A stretch of DNA of 64,000 bases, taken from Paramacrobiotus metropolitanus (Eukaryota > Tardigrada > Eutardigrada > Parachela > Macrobiotidae). Positions within the stretch are counted from its first letter, which is position 1. Each line of letters begins with the position of its first letter. Of this stretch, positions 24,041 through 34,934 are shown in pieces. The stretch covers positions 33,537 to 97,536 of the forward strand of contig NW_026570467.1 of the NCBI RefSeq assembly GCF_019649055.1. The letters run 5' to 3'. The translations under genes and the position numbers were made by a program. The notes below the pieces were generated by a model. That model was given only the letters and a program-made list of their open reading frames with translations. It had not been told where the DNA came from and searched no databases.

Positions 24041-24193
24041 GACAGAAAGCTGTTCGAAAAGGCTGAGTTTGAAAACACGCAAGACAACCGCAAAAAGACT
24101 AAAAGAGGCATCGAAAAAAGAGATTTTTTCACTTTTGGTTTGGGCGGTCCTCCCGCTACTAAAAAGACATGTTCGGAGTCATCCAGCCAATAG
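24041..24193 (+). pseudogene. Possible Myb/SANT-like domain fragment of a transposon protein
   Basis: The frame 24041-24193 reads LFEKAEFENTQDNRKKTKRG, then a basic stretch and FGLGGPPATKKT, and ends at TAG. A basic helix followed by G-x-GGPP is common just after the Myb/SANT-like domain of Harbinger-type accessory proteins. The upstream frame is interrupted by TGA, so this is at best a remnant. A longer frame over the same bases (23895-24326) shows no domain. Confidence 0.25.
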
Positions 24194-25314
24194 CTATCAT
24201 GTGACCAATGTGACGAACATACGGAGGCGATGTACCGTTTTATGTACACGGATGTTTATATCGTATATAAACAGATTTTGCAAAAAAGCTCGAATTTCAG
24301 TAAAGTATTCTTTGGTTCCAGTTTGACGTCGCAACCATATTTTAGATTAAAATAACTGCTGACTTAACCAAACTGATTCCCGATGGGCCACAATGTTCTG
24401 GTTCGCTAACAACACTTTTGCAAGCTCTAGAAAGCTAACAAAGCTGGAAGTTTCTTCTTAACGATATCTTTTTTTCAAAGCATAATGGCAACTGTGAAAT
24501 TAACCAAAAAATTTTTATTAAGAAGATTCGAATAATTTATTTGATCAAGGAAGTGCAAAGCTATTAACTGTTTCATGTTAACGTTACACCGGAATCAAGC
24601 AAAGTGCGTATATTGTGCACTTACAGAGTGTACAACATCATATTTACATCAAATTTTCTATTGACGTAGAATGAAATTCGACAATCCGCGTACAGGTTTT
24701 GTATTGTCCGGATTGTCCGAAAATCAGTTTTCTTTTCGGAAGTATTTTTTCATTTGCCCCAAACAATAAGAGCGCAAAGCACCTGCGCACTGCTACTGTA
24801 CGCTGCATATTGCTGCGATTTTTGGATAAAGGTTAAGAAACCAACTTTTGTGAGAGCTAAAGCCGGAGCCTGAAGACCGCCTTTAGAGGTAGATTTCTTT
24901 ATCGTTACCGTGCTGAGATTAGTAATTAATAAATGCTGTTTATAGTACAGTACAAGTACTGTACTTGTAAGTTCTAACACATTTTTTGCAAGCGTTTCAA
25001 AGAAGCATGACAACTTTTATTCGCCAGTGGCCAGTTCGCAGTAAACCTGCACAAGAAAACCTGTATCAAAGGAAAGCAGTCCTAAAATTAATCATAATAT
25101 TTACCGGCATAATTAAAACAACGTTGCCCGACTGGCACACATGCACATTTTTATGCCAGCACAGATAACACTTAAAAGTCGATCATTATAATAATTAGTA
25201 ATTATTAAGATAGATTGCAAAATCGGTTGGACAATAGCTAAGTATCATTAGGGGTCGATGAAAAACAGTAAAAGAAGCGGGGCGGGCCGGCGGCAAGCAG
25301 AATTTGATTCGTCC
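24194..25314. other. Intergenic, 3' side of the astacin gene, no gene recognised
   Basis: No coding region is convincing. Near 24945 an almost perfect palindrome TACAAGTACTGTACTTGTA occurs in AT-rich sequence. Confidence 0.35.
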
Positions 25315-27139
25315 TCATAGGTCCGTAATTTCTGCGCTTCGTCGACCCCTCGGTGGTGTTCCGTTAACTGGAGGGCACCGGTATCTATCGCGCATCTTCA
25401 CAGTATCCGTATACGTCAGCTTAGGATTGGTTTTAGACGGCCCGATGAACTGTGATGGCGTTCCGTCCCAGAGCGCCAACGTGTAAGTGTTTGGGAAGGC
25501 ATAATCATCAAAGCCCGCATGCATAATGCTCTGGCGGTCGTAGGGGTAATAGTATTGATCGCTGGGGAAGTAACCCCCATCTTCTGGTGAAGCCATTTCG
25601 AAGTATGTGTGCACTCCAGCTACCATAAGCGCAGGGAAAATATCAATCTTGCCCAAAATTTGGTAGCAACATACCGTACGGAAGAAAAAATTAAGAATTA
25701 TTCCAAATTTACACTTAAAAAAAATAATAATTATTGCAAAAAGCAGATGAATGTACTGAAGGTAAACCAGCAAATGTTGGAATTAAAGTAATATGTATCT
25801 GTACATCTACCTTTATCGGATACGTAAAATGTGCGAAATCTGTCCTGGAATTAATCACCTCCACTTTTGCGTTTTGGAATAAATATTTTTGCTCAGAAGA
25901 GGCACTTACGGCAGATTTCGTATTGTGGCACCAAGCGGATGTAAGAGTCCCGATCTCCTCTAATATGCTCGTGGCGGAAATCAAAAATGGCATGGAGCAG
26001 CTCATGAAGGAAAACGGCAACTAACAGAGAGTCAGGGTGTCCTTGCTGATCGTATGGTAGGGTATTCACGGATATGGAATTATCGCCAGTGTCGGAGTAA
26101 CCCAATCGCTCGCTACAGGGTGCACTAGAGAATCACAGTGCCGGAGGCGTTAAGGCGGACGTTTCTATGAAGCTTTACAACCTGAAAGCCACTCACCCTC
26201 CACCTGCGTCACAGGACTTGGTCGCGCATTCATCGACAAACAGATTGATTGTCAATAACGGGAACTGATTGGCGGACGTTTCCACCATTGTCCAGCAGCC
26301 GCGCATGGCATCGTTTATCATCGCGATGGCACGATGAGCCGCATTGACAAACCGAGTATTATTGGGATGGTTATTAAACAGGTGGAATTTATAGTGTATG
26401 CGCTTGGAGCTATCGATCGGCCAGACGATGGGTTCCGGATGGCTCATCCCTGGAGGTGTACTAAGACACACCGGACCGTCGCGCTTGCACGGCTTTGGCG
26501 TTGGGCGGTCATTGTGGGACGTCACCGGATTGTTGGACGGTCTACCGGAGCCAGCTGGCTGGTTTCCGTTTCCCCCATTGAATGCCGAATCCATTTGTTT
26601 ACCCGCATTGCCGAACGTTTGCTCAAGGCCATGTCCCAATTCATCTAAAGCAACAGCGTTGTTATTTCATTGATTAAGACATTACTGGATGGCCTGGCAG
26701 TGAACGTAGCATTAAACTATTTATCTTAACTCACCGAAGAAATCGGATCTGCCCTCTCTATTCGGACGAGCGCATCCCTTTCCGTTGCATGATGAACCAG
26801 TGCTGCTGAAGGAGGCCGGCTTCTTGGTTGTCGCCTTGGACGTCGGCTTTGGCGAGTGTCCGTACGGCGACTCGGTCCGCTCACAAAACCCGTCAATGGC
26901 GAGCCCATTATTGCAGTAGTTGCCCGGGCAGCATGTGTGACGATAGTTGCAACCTTCGTGGGTGCTGCGGCAAAAATGATGCTCCTCCTGGCCGTTCTCT
27001 CCGGAGGTGACCTGCAGGCGTCAAAAGCACGCTATTATAACAGAATATTAGCGCACGACCTTTAACTGCACATGCTGTAATCTCTTACCGGTATGATCAA
27101 GCTGGCCGCAGCCAGCAGGGCAACACGCAGATAAATCAT
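25315..27139 (-). CDS. Secreted astacin-like metalloprotease with a Cys-rich N-terminal domain, five exons
   Basis: I join 27139-27089, 27011-26735, 26644-26197, 26124-25910 and 25619-25315. All junctions are GT-AG and in frame, giving 431 residues. Residues 1-17 begin a signal peptide (MIYLRVALLAAASLIIP). Residues 31-60 have a C-x6-C-x5-CC-x4-C-x9-C pattern, and a Thr/Lys/Pro-rich linker follows. The protease domain shows HELLHAIFDFRHEH at 299-312, RGDRDSYI after it, and a Met-turn SIMH at 361-364. Astacins normally have HExxHxxGxxHE and SxMHY. Here one residue is inserted before the third His, the Gly is absent, and Ala replaces the Met-turn Tyr. It may be a weak or inactive peptidase, or bind zinc differently. 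The C-terminus ends after a basic RGRRS. Related N-terminal sequence decays at 28665-29043. Confidence 0.8.
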
Positions 27140-28664
27140 GCTCCCGTAAAAAAAACAACTTTCAATTTAATTTTAGTTGAGAACCGTCAGACTGATTGTG
27201 GAAACGTACACACTGGATTCTCAAAGCGAAAAAATGGTCTGTATTATATACATCTTTTCTGTTTCCTCCCTGGAAAACTTTAAATCCGTTTTCAAGTGGC
27301 TGGGTTCCGACAAGAGCGGCTGGCTGCCGTTTTCCCACTTGAAAAGCCGTAGAATTTACACGTTATGCTTACAACTGCAAAACGCAGCAGCAGCCGCCAC
27401 AGATACTGCGAAGAACCGCTTCTCCTGGAACCTAGCGAAATCGAAATTAACAGCTTCATTCTAGTGAATGCAGGCTTTCACGAAGCTGAATGTGCAGCTT
27501 GCAAGTGCTCGTTGTTGCCGAACCGGAAACGGCATGAACAATATGGACAGCGAAGCACGTAATAGCGCAGTTCACGAGAATGCTGATGCCGCACTGATGA
27601 TTAGGCAGCCAGGAATCGTTCAAGATTCTCGGCATAACACTTAGCATAGTGCTGCCAGGCCGGAATTTCTGATATGCCCACGCTGGTTGCGTGATGCGCA
27701 ATGTGCAAGACGGTTTTTGGGAGAAGGATTTCGCCACCCGTTTGGCTATTGGTACAGCGCATCAGGCGATGAAATCATATCGCTGTTCAACAGCAGTTCA
27801 CAGTACTGGCTTGTATCAATATGTAAAATAATTATCTAACAACGTTTAAAGAGATGGCCACTGTTGTTTTCATCATTAGATAAGCATTGTTGAAACATTA
27901 AGTGAATCTTGATGTGTAAGACAGTGATATTGAAGCGTAGCACAATTGCCTTCATATTATAAAAAATTCTTTCTTCGTTTTTGCTGCCGTTTTGAATGGC
28001 GAACCTTGCGCTTCATCGCAGAGAAAACCACAACAATAATTTACTATACAGAATACAGAGTATTTGGATGCTCTTATAATACGTTTTTGCTAAATATAAT
28101 TTTTGCGTTGGAACTAATTCTGTACCACTCGTTGTATCCAAGATACATATTTACAGTTTTGAAATTCTAATGTAAGTGCGTACTGTACTGTAATGCAATT
28201 GGTAGTGTGAGTTAACGGTGCAGTTGTATGTACTTGGAGACATGTGCATTTACAATAACGCAAAGTAACAACATGTAGATGAAACGCAGGTATTATTCTT
28301 TAGTTTCTATTGAGAAGGAAACGTACTGTACGGTACCCATACATATTGTCATTGTAATGTGACGTCATGCTGGATAGCATGGATGACGTCATCCGGTCAC
28401 TTCCGTAACAAACAGACAGACAGACATTTTTTTATTTCTGCTGAATTAGAGGACCTTCGCTGCGCTCCGGTCGATAAATGTATTCGCCTTTCAAATGACC
28501 GCTATACGTATGCCGTCATATCCCATTATCGTAACCAGATGCACCCCAACGGAAGCCTTTCGTCGGTCACCGCCACCAAATGAATGCACAAGATCTCGTT
28601 GGCCGCCCCTATCAACATCTGCCCATCTCGTAATTCTACCGTTACTCGAATTTCTTAACTCATT
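27140..28664. other. Upstream region of the astacin gene, no gene recognised
   Basis: It should contain the astacin promoter. No clear TATA box is placed. CAG/CAC-rich sequence at 27380-27400 and an AT-rich stretch at 27940-28200 are the only visible features. Confidence 0.35.
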
Positions 28665-29043
28665 ATGCGGGTATTCCCCGTACTGGTGTTCGCCGTTGTC
28701 TGGAAAGTCCATGTTGGTTTTCTAATAGAGAATGTATCGAATAGCGACTACAAAGAAACGAAAGGTCGCTGTAAGCATTTTACGGTTGCAGGTAACATGG
28801 GCATGTCGTGTGATTTAGGAGCGATGTTCTGCCGACATCCCGTGCTGCGATGGGCTGCAGTGCGACAACGGGGATAACGTCTTCGGCTTCTGACAGGACG
28901 TGGCTTCGTCTTCACCGCCCACTTCCAGCAACCCACCCAAACCCAGAACGAAGGCAACCACCAAGAAGTCGGCTGCGCGATCTGCTAGTCTACTACCAAG
29001 CGACATGGGGGCGCCACACAACAGCGAAACACCGGCAAGTTAA
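28665..29043 (+). pseudogene. Decayed relative of the astacin gene's signal peptide, Cys-rich domain and linker
   Basis: The ATG at 28665 opens a signal-peptide-like start (MRVFPVLVFAVVWKVHVGF). A Cys-rich part follows. Read across one extra C near 28843, it gives C-x6-C-x3-CC-x4-C-x8 and then TGA (28891-28893) where the last Cys is expected. The frame then continues through PPKPRTKATTKKSAARSA, which parallels PKPTSKATTKKPAS in the astacin protein, to TAA at 29041. A frameshift plus a nonsense codon suggests a pseudogene. A living small Cys-rich gene with sequence errors remains possible. Confidence 0.5.
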
Positions 29044-29394
29044 CGCAGCCGTCGCTGCCAAAAGTGTGCAGTAATCTAAATCCGAATCCAAGTTCCTGTG
29101 CGGGCGGGCCTATTGCAACTTTTTGCGCGATTAGCTTTTTTTTTAAAAACTGACAAATTTATGCAACTGCGAGGACCCACTCACCCATCTGAGCAACTTC
29201 AGTTTTTATGCAAATCATTGCCCACTAATTTTGTGCTGGTATTTTCTTAGCTCAAAAATGGCCATATTGGAATCTTATGTATGTCAGCGTTTACTTAAAC
29301 ACTTGGCACCTGGCCCGGATTCCACTGCAGCGGGTGAAAAAAAATATTTACTGCGTGTTTCGCACTAAATGCTGGCTTCCTTGCAGAATCCAGG

Positions 29395-29595
29395 AAGACC
29401 AGTGTCCTGTTCCATTGGAAGTGGGTACCGGTCAAACCTTTCGACTGGCCGCCCAAAACGAAGAAAACCGACATGAACGAGACCTCCACGATCGATACCT
29501 GTCTGGATCTCTTGGACAAGCAGCACGGTGTGCATGTCAATGTGGATTTCGAGACAAAGATCTGCAAAGTGTTGGTTACTGTGAAGGGCACCTAA
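29395..29595 (+). pseudogene. Unrecognised coding-like frame
   Basis: Beginning at about 29395, just after a TTGCAG that could be an acceptor, a frame reads KTSVLFHWKWVPVKPFDWPP, then basic and acidic stretches, then HGVHVNVDFETKICKVLVTV, and stops at 29593. About 55 bp further on, another frame reads MFENTEMPLLEDAAQRVEQV, then an Ala-rich stretch, then stops. Both look more protein-like than background, and they are in different frames. They may be a frameshifted exon. I do not recognise the family. Confidence 0.25.
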
Positions 29596-29779
29596 GATGG
29601 CCACGGTGTTGCGCAGAAACCACATTAAGGATGTTCCTTAAGGATGTTCGAGAACACCGAAATGCCGCTGCTGGAAGACGCAGCACAACGCGTCGAGCAA
29701 GTGTCTGCCTCCGCAGCAGCGAACCTGCGGTCGGGAGAGTACCAGTCCTAGTGCATTTCCCAGTGGCATCCGTGATACG

Positions 29780-31000
29780 TTGCTACATTTTTAAGACTGA
29801 ACTAAGTGAGTGCAAAGTCAGTACACAGACTACATCGAAAGAAATAATGTACATACTCAGTACATTGTCTGCTACACACGACATCGGCAAATGTACATAC
29901 CATCTATAATTTTGATATATTTACTTTGTACTTATACTTTAGGATTAAAACTCAAGCTGAAAAATGCGTTATGCTTAATGAGCATTATCCCCGAGCAAGA
30001 CAGTATAGAAGAAGTGTTCTTGTTGTGATTTGGGTGTATCTGTTGCGGGATGCTTGTCGTGTATAAATAAGAAGTTGGCCGGAACAAGAGAAGAACGAGT
30101 GACCTTTCCTCCTAGATATCACAAACGGTAAGTAAGATTCTGCGGCACCGACCGTTTTATACCGCTACTGACCACCACAACATCGGTAGAGCGACTCTAG
30201 AATCTCAATCTGCTACAGTGAAGAACTCGGTGGAATCCCTATTTCCAAGAATTTATAGAATCGTGGAAGAGACGAATCCGAAATCCTTGGCGTGTCTCCA
30301 GATGGTTGCAGAGGCGTAAACACAACGCTAACGCCAGATGGAAGCAGAGACGAAATAACAAGATTTCAGTGCGAGCAAATGCTCATGCAGGAAGTGACCT
30401 TCGATTACGAGAGAATGCTAACACCACGCAGATACCTGTGCACCACTTTACTGTAGTCCTAGAACAACTACGAGCAACAGCGATTTATAGGAAAATCTGT
30501 GAGAAGCCCAAAACATGAAACTTCTCCGAGTGTTACTGAACTAATCGTTCCGCTGAACATATACAGACTTCGAGATGCGCGCAGGCATCGAGCATACGAG
30601 AAACCAATAAGATGTACTACCTAGTCATTCGCTACAAAAGCTAAGGAAACAACAACATTTGTCAATCGTAAATCCGCATCAACCGAAGTAAATAAGCCAG
30701 ACAAGTATAAGTAAAACGTATGTATAACTTATAAGTAAGGTATAAAATATAGGAAAACTGACAAAAGTACAAAGATGTGTACAAGGAGTACGTACTATCC
30801 ACACCGGTACACGTCATGCTTGTTTTATTGTTTTTGTTAATTTTGTACGGTACCTATCCGTTATTTGTTAGAGCATATTATGTGACCGTATAGTACGTAG
30901 CATTACAATGGATCAGATCAAGAGGTTCGAAAAGCTGAAAAAGAACATGACTGCATTGATGCAATAGTAACAATACAGATACGTCTGTGTTTTTTTGGCA
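29780..31000. other. Intergenic, no gene recognised
   Basis: GTATAAATAAG at about 30060 resembles a TATA box. Repeats of a GCAGAG(G/A)CG type occur at 30300-30350. The 70-codon ORF at 30306 has no motif. The region could hold a worn LTR, but no matching partner is visible. Confidence 0.3.
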
Positions 31001-31790
31001 GTGAATTATGCGCGCTTTCTCCGCAAGGGACTGGCTGATAAGTTTACCGGTGCAACAGATCGTGCACCAAGCGCTGCAGTTAAATAAGCGGGAGCGCACA
31101 AGATTTGTATCGCAATACTGGTCCGCTGCGAGGTGCCAGTAAAAACTGATTGCAGTACAAGAGTTGAAAAGTTCTCGGCTGCTGTAATTTGTCTGCATCC
31201 GGACACGTTGACTTTTAACTCAAACAAATGGTAATTCCTCTAAAAAAAAGAGTCCACCTCACATTATAAGAACTGTTTCCACTTCAACAAAAGGATTCTT
31301 CGCGAAATGCCACGAGACTCGCTAAAGTTAAGTGCAAGCACATTTCCAACAACCTTGCCGCTTGTTATACATGTTGCATTGCCGGTAAAATCGTTTAGTG
31401 GAAAACGGGGTATAACACGAAACTGCAGGAGTCGGCATGTGGACGCTCGTTCCTCAAAGTGGTTAGCGACGACACGATGCTGCTATTACCCGCGTCATGC
31501 TGGAATTTCAGTGAAAGTGTGTCGATACGGAAGAAATGTCCAAACCGGTCAGGGACAATGTTGCTGGAAAATCTCCTCGAATCCAGCTGACGTATGTGAT
31601 GTGGTCAGAAATGGTTGAGTGCCACAGGAAAGATCTAACTACAGAATAAAAGGAAGCGAGTTCCGCATATTTCCATAATAATTCTACTGTCTGTTTTTTG
31701 GCGAGGATAACCGTTGCCGGTTAATAGAACTAATCCTGCCTTAGTGAATCATTGTTGTTATTGGGAGAATTGCTGGTGCACCTGATAATC
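31000..31790 (+). promoter_or_regulatory. Duplicated upstream region of family-2 kinase copy H
   Basis: Blocks here match the region upstream of the intact family-2 gene (60895-61830, opposite strand). Examples are AGATTTGTATCGCAATACTGG, GTGCAAGCACATTTCCAACAA-like sequence, and GTCGGCATGTGGACG / GTCGGCATGTGCTAC. It directly precedes the signal-peptide exon. The short ORFs within are interrupted differently in the two copies, so I treat it as a promoter or leader. Confidence 0.5.
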
Positions 31791-33854
31791 ATGCGGATGC
31801 TCTACCTTTTACTCATTGGGATTTGCGCATGTGTGGTGAGTGTGGATAGATTAAAATTATTATAAAATGGACATTTTCAGTTCTGTGTATTTAGGGTCTA
31901 TTTTATTTATTGCCTGTATATTTAACACAGTGTTACTGTTGTGTTATGAGCACGTGTATAGAGTGTTGGTTAATTTAAAATGCTAAACAAATTACGAATA
32001 ACGCATTAGTTGATAGGCCAGAAAGTAACGAAGGAAACTGTACATATACAGACTATTTTGTCGTAACCACCAAATTTATGCACGATTCCGTGGCAGAATC
32101 TGTAGCTATATTGTAGAGTTGTATATTCCAGTAGGCGATGCATTATTCGTATAATTCCAGCTGTGGACCGGCGTCCACGCCACGGGCCATAAAACCACAA
32201 CGGAAGCCTCCCAGAAAGGTACGTTAGGTAATTAATGAAATGCGACGAATAGCCTGCAATAAATTAGTTACTGCTGTCTGATCCTCTACTTTCGAAATCA
32301 TAGAGGCTGGCAAATCGCATGTCGTATTGCGTACACGAATTTGCAGGGTACAAAGTTAGTAAAAGTACAGGGTGCCACTAGGGTACTGAGGTATCTAATT
32401 AAAATGTTGCTGTTAGCGACTTAGCGTCACTACTCGTACCTTTGTTTAGCTTACCATTTACATAATAAGCGACATTAGTGCTAATACCAGAAGTGATAAT
32501 AATTTCCAGTATTACACCTCCGTGTTCTTACACCTACTTAGTCGGTCATGAAACGGACGACAAAACGGTGTATGAAGGTGGCAGCGACTTCAAATACCAC
32601 TATGGTGAACCAGATGGATTTCTTGGCTGAGGGGCATTCGGCATCGTATACCGAGGCACGGTCATTGCTTAAGGAAAGTCAGACGATGGAATGCTAGTTG
32701 GTGATAGAGTGGCAGTTAAGGTTTCCTACCCCAGCGAACGCGATGACGCATCCTTGGCTAGCGATAAAGAGCGTTTCAACAAACTGCTGCAAATGGATCA
32801 TCCAAACGTTGTCCGGTACATGTGTATCTCAGCTAAGCAGTCGGGAAAGAGGCTAACCTTCCGAAATTGTGATGCCGTTTTACAAAGGTAGGGCAAGCGT
32901 ACCATTCACTGAACTGCCACTTGAGCAAGCCAAGAACAAGAAAAGGACATGCTTAAATCCGATATATGAATATGTTTATGTTTTCTACTCTACGTTTTGT
33001 AACTGTTGAGAAAGTAGATCGTAGTGCATTACAGTAAGTGAAAAAACAGGTTAAACAGCAGCGGTAAATTCGAGAAGAGATAGTACAATTGCGAACATAG
33101 GGCATCAAGTCGAAAGAATGTAATCAGTATGTTCGTTGAAATTTCGGAAATTTTTCGTGAGGTATTGGTCGAGCCCGTATATGAATGTAGTAAAGCGAAG
33201 GTATGTTGTAGGCGGTGACCTGGCTAGAAAAATGGAAAAGATGAAGAATGACCTGAAGACGCTTGGTATCAGTCTTGACGAGAAGATCTTGCAGGGTTAT
33301 TTGAGAGATCTCGCTGAGGACTTTGTTACATTCATGGGCAGCATTTCATCCACACCGATATTAAGCCCGAAAACGTTCTCATTCAGTTGTCCCTAGACGG
33401 ACGGGAGAGCCTAGTAATTGGCGACATGGACGACGCCGCTTATGTGGGGGACAACAAGGAGACCGTTGAAATCGGTTCACGACTGGGCACGGTGTTCTGG
33501 GCTAGTCCAGAGCTGCTGCACTATGGCGTTCTTGAGGCACCAAAAAAAATCCGGATCAGAAAACCGACATTTACAGCCTTGGTTGCTTGTATCTACGATT
33601 ATCCGCGCTCTTTTTTGGGAGTCCCACGGAACAGCTCCGTAACGCTGAGGGCAGAATCCCCATCAGCAAAAGGACTGAAAGGGCGTGGCTACGTTTATCT
33701 GGTTGCGGACGGTTTTATACCTCGTGTCCCCGAGTCGATGCAGCCGTACGTTCAACACGTTCTTCGTAGATGCCTCATCTTTGATGCGAACAAGCGAGCT
33801 ACCGCGCAGGAGCTGGTTAGCATGCTGTCATCGACTGATGTCAACATCGATTAG
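31791..33854 (+). pseudogene. Family-2 signal-peptide kinase, copy H (dead)
   Basis: The four exons match the intact gene at 57065-60894: 31791-31835 (MRMLYLLLIGICACV), 32161-32218 (LWTGVHATGHKTTTEASQK), 32542-32887 and 33212-33854. All donors and acceptors are preserved in the same phases. Exon 3 carries in-frame TGA and TAA within the glycine-loop region, although GAFGIVYRG and VAVKV are still legible. Exon 4 is open at GGDLARKM, loses frame before the catalytic HTDIKP, and is open again from GRESLVIGDMDDAAY. The middle of the C-lobe is scrambled. The end (ANKRATAQELVSML) matches the intact gene. I infer a dead duplicate that kept its splice architecture. Confidence 0.75.
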
Positions 33855-34244
33855 ATTCACAGCGCTAAACGTGCCGGCAAAACGATCGTTATATAGCAAT
33901 CTTCTACCCGTATGGTATCAATTTTGTTTCATTATGCTTTCCGCATGTTCAGTAGCAACAGCAACTGTTGCATCTGTAGTATTTTATATTATTTTGTCAT
34001 TTTACTATCTGCCTTCCTGCTGAAGCGTCATATTACAGATTCTATTTTCTATATGTGACAGTTTCGTACTGTCAAACACATTAAGTTTTGTACTGAAATC
34101 GTAAGATCTCAGTTTTTAATTTTTCTGTCGTTATTCTTGCACGCTTCTTGTAGGTTCTATTAAAATAGAATGATATGACACGTGTCGTTTACAGGTTTTG
34201 CGCGGTAGGTTTAGCGGTCACGCAGCTGCGTACATCAATCTGCG

Positions 34245-34680
34245 TTGGCGTAAGTCCATGTAAGTTCGTTTAAGACATTGTTATCCGCGTAAGTTAAAGT
34301 AAGCTACGTAAGTCAACGTAAGCTAATGTAAGTCTATGTAAGTTCGTGTAAGAAATTGTTGTCCGCGTAAGTTAATGTAAGCAACGTAAGTAAGCCTAAC
34401 AAATCTCAAAAAACTTTGCGCTTGCCTTACGTATTCCGTATTCGGTTTTATGCCCAGACCTGGGTATACTTATAAGTTATACACACTGATTTACGTTTCC
34501 TACTTTGACCTCTTCAGTCTGCATTAACTTACGCTGACTTACGTGAACCTAAGCAGACTTACGTTACTTACATTACTTAATAGTTGAATATGTAATCTAC
34601 TAATTTACACGAGCAACAGCTGCGGAAACACCCACTTACGTTTACTAACGGTGCCTTAAGCGAACCTACGTTGCTTACAA
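34245..34680. repeat. Inverted cluster of GTAAGT-containing oligomers
   Basis: Between 34245 and 34400 GTAAGT occurs eight times in (A/T/G)CGTAAGT or TGTAAGT contexts. Between 34500 and 34640 its complement ACTTAC occurs about five times. The arrangement resembles the subterminal repeats of non-autonomous transposons, but no clear terminal inverted repeat is visible. No coding region lies here. The stretch from 33855 to this block shows nothing recognisable. Confidence 0.5.
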
Positions 34681-34934
34681 CCTCTCTACATGTACCCACA
34701 TTTTTCTGTATACAAAACGTGCCATAAGTGTATTAAAATGAAAGATGTTGGAGAACAACAGCGGAGCAAAAGAGTGCACTATATAACAATAAAAAAAAAA
34801 CAGTGATGCAGTCGATAGTAGTACTCGATACAAATTTTGAATAAAACAGTATTAATACGTACCATACTAGCGCTATCGTCTAATGAAATGAAACCAAGGT
34901 TTCTGATCTTTATTTGTAAATCTTGGGAAGCCAA

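Noticed and set aside
26334-26673. Plus-strand frames of 91-104 codons
   Set aside because: They are antisense to exon 3 of the astacin gene, whose five exons join in frame.
29277-29909. 210-codon plus-strand frame
   Set aside because: It conflicts with a more protein-like frame at 29395-29595, and its Arg/Cys-rich composition looks like out-of-frame reading.
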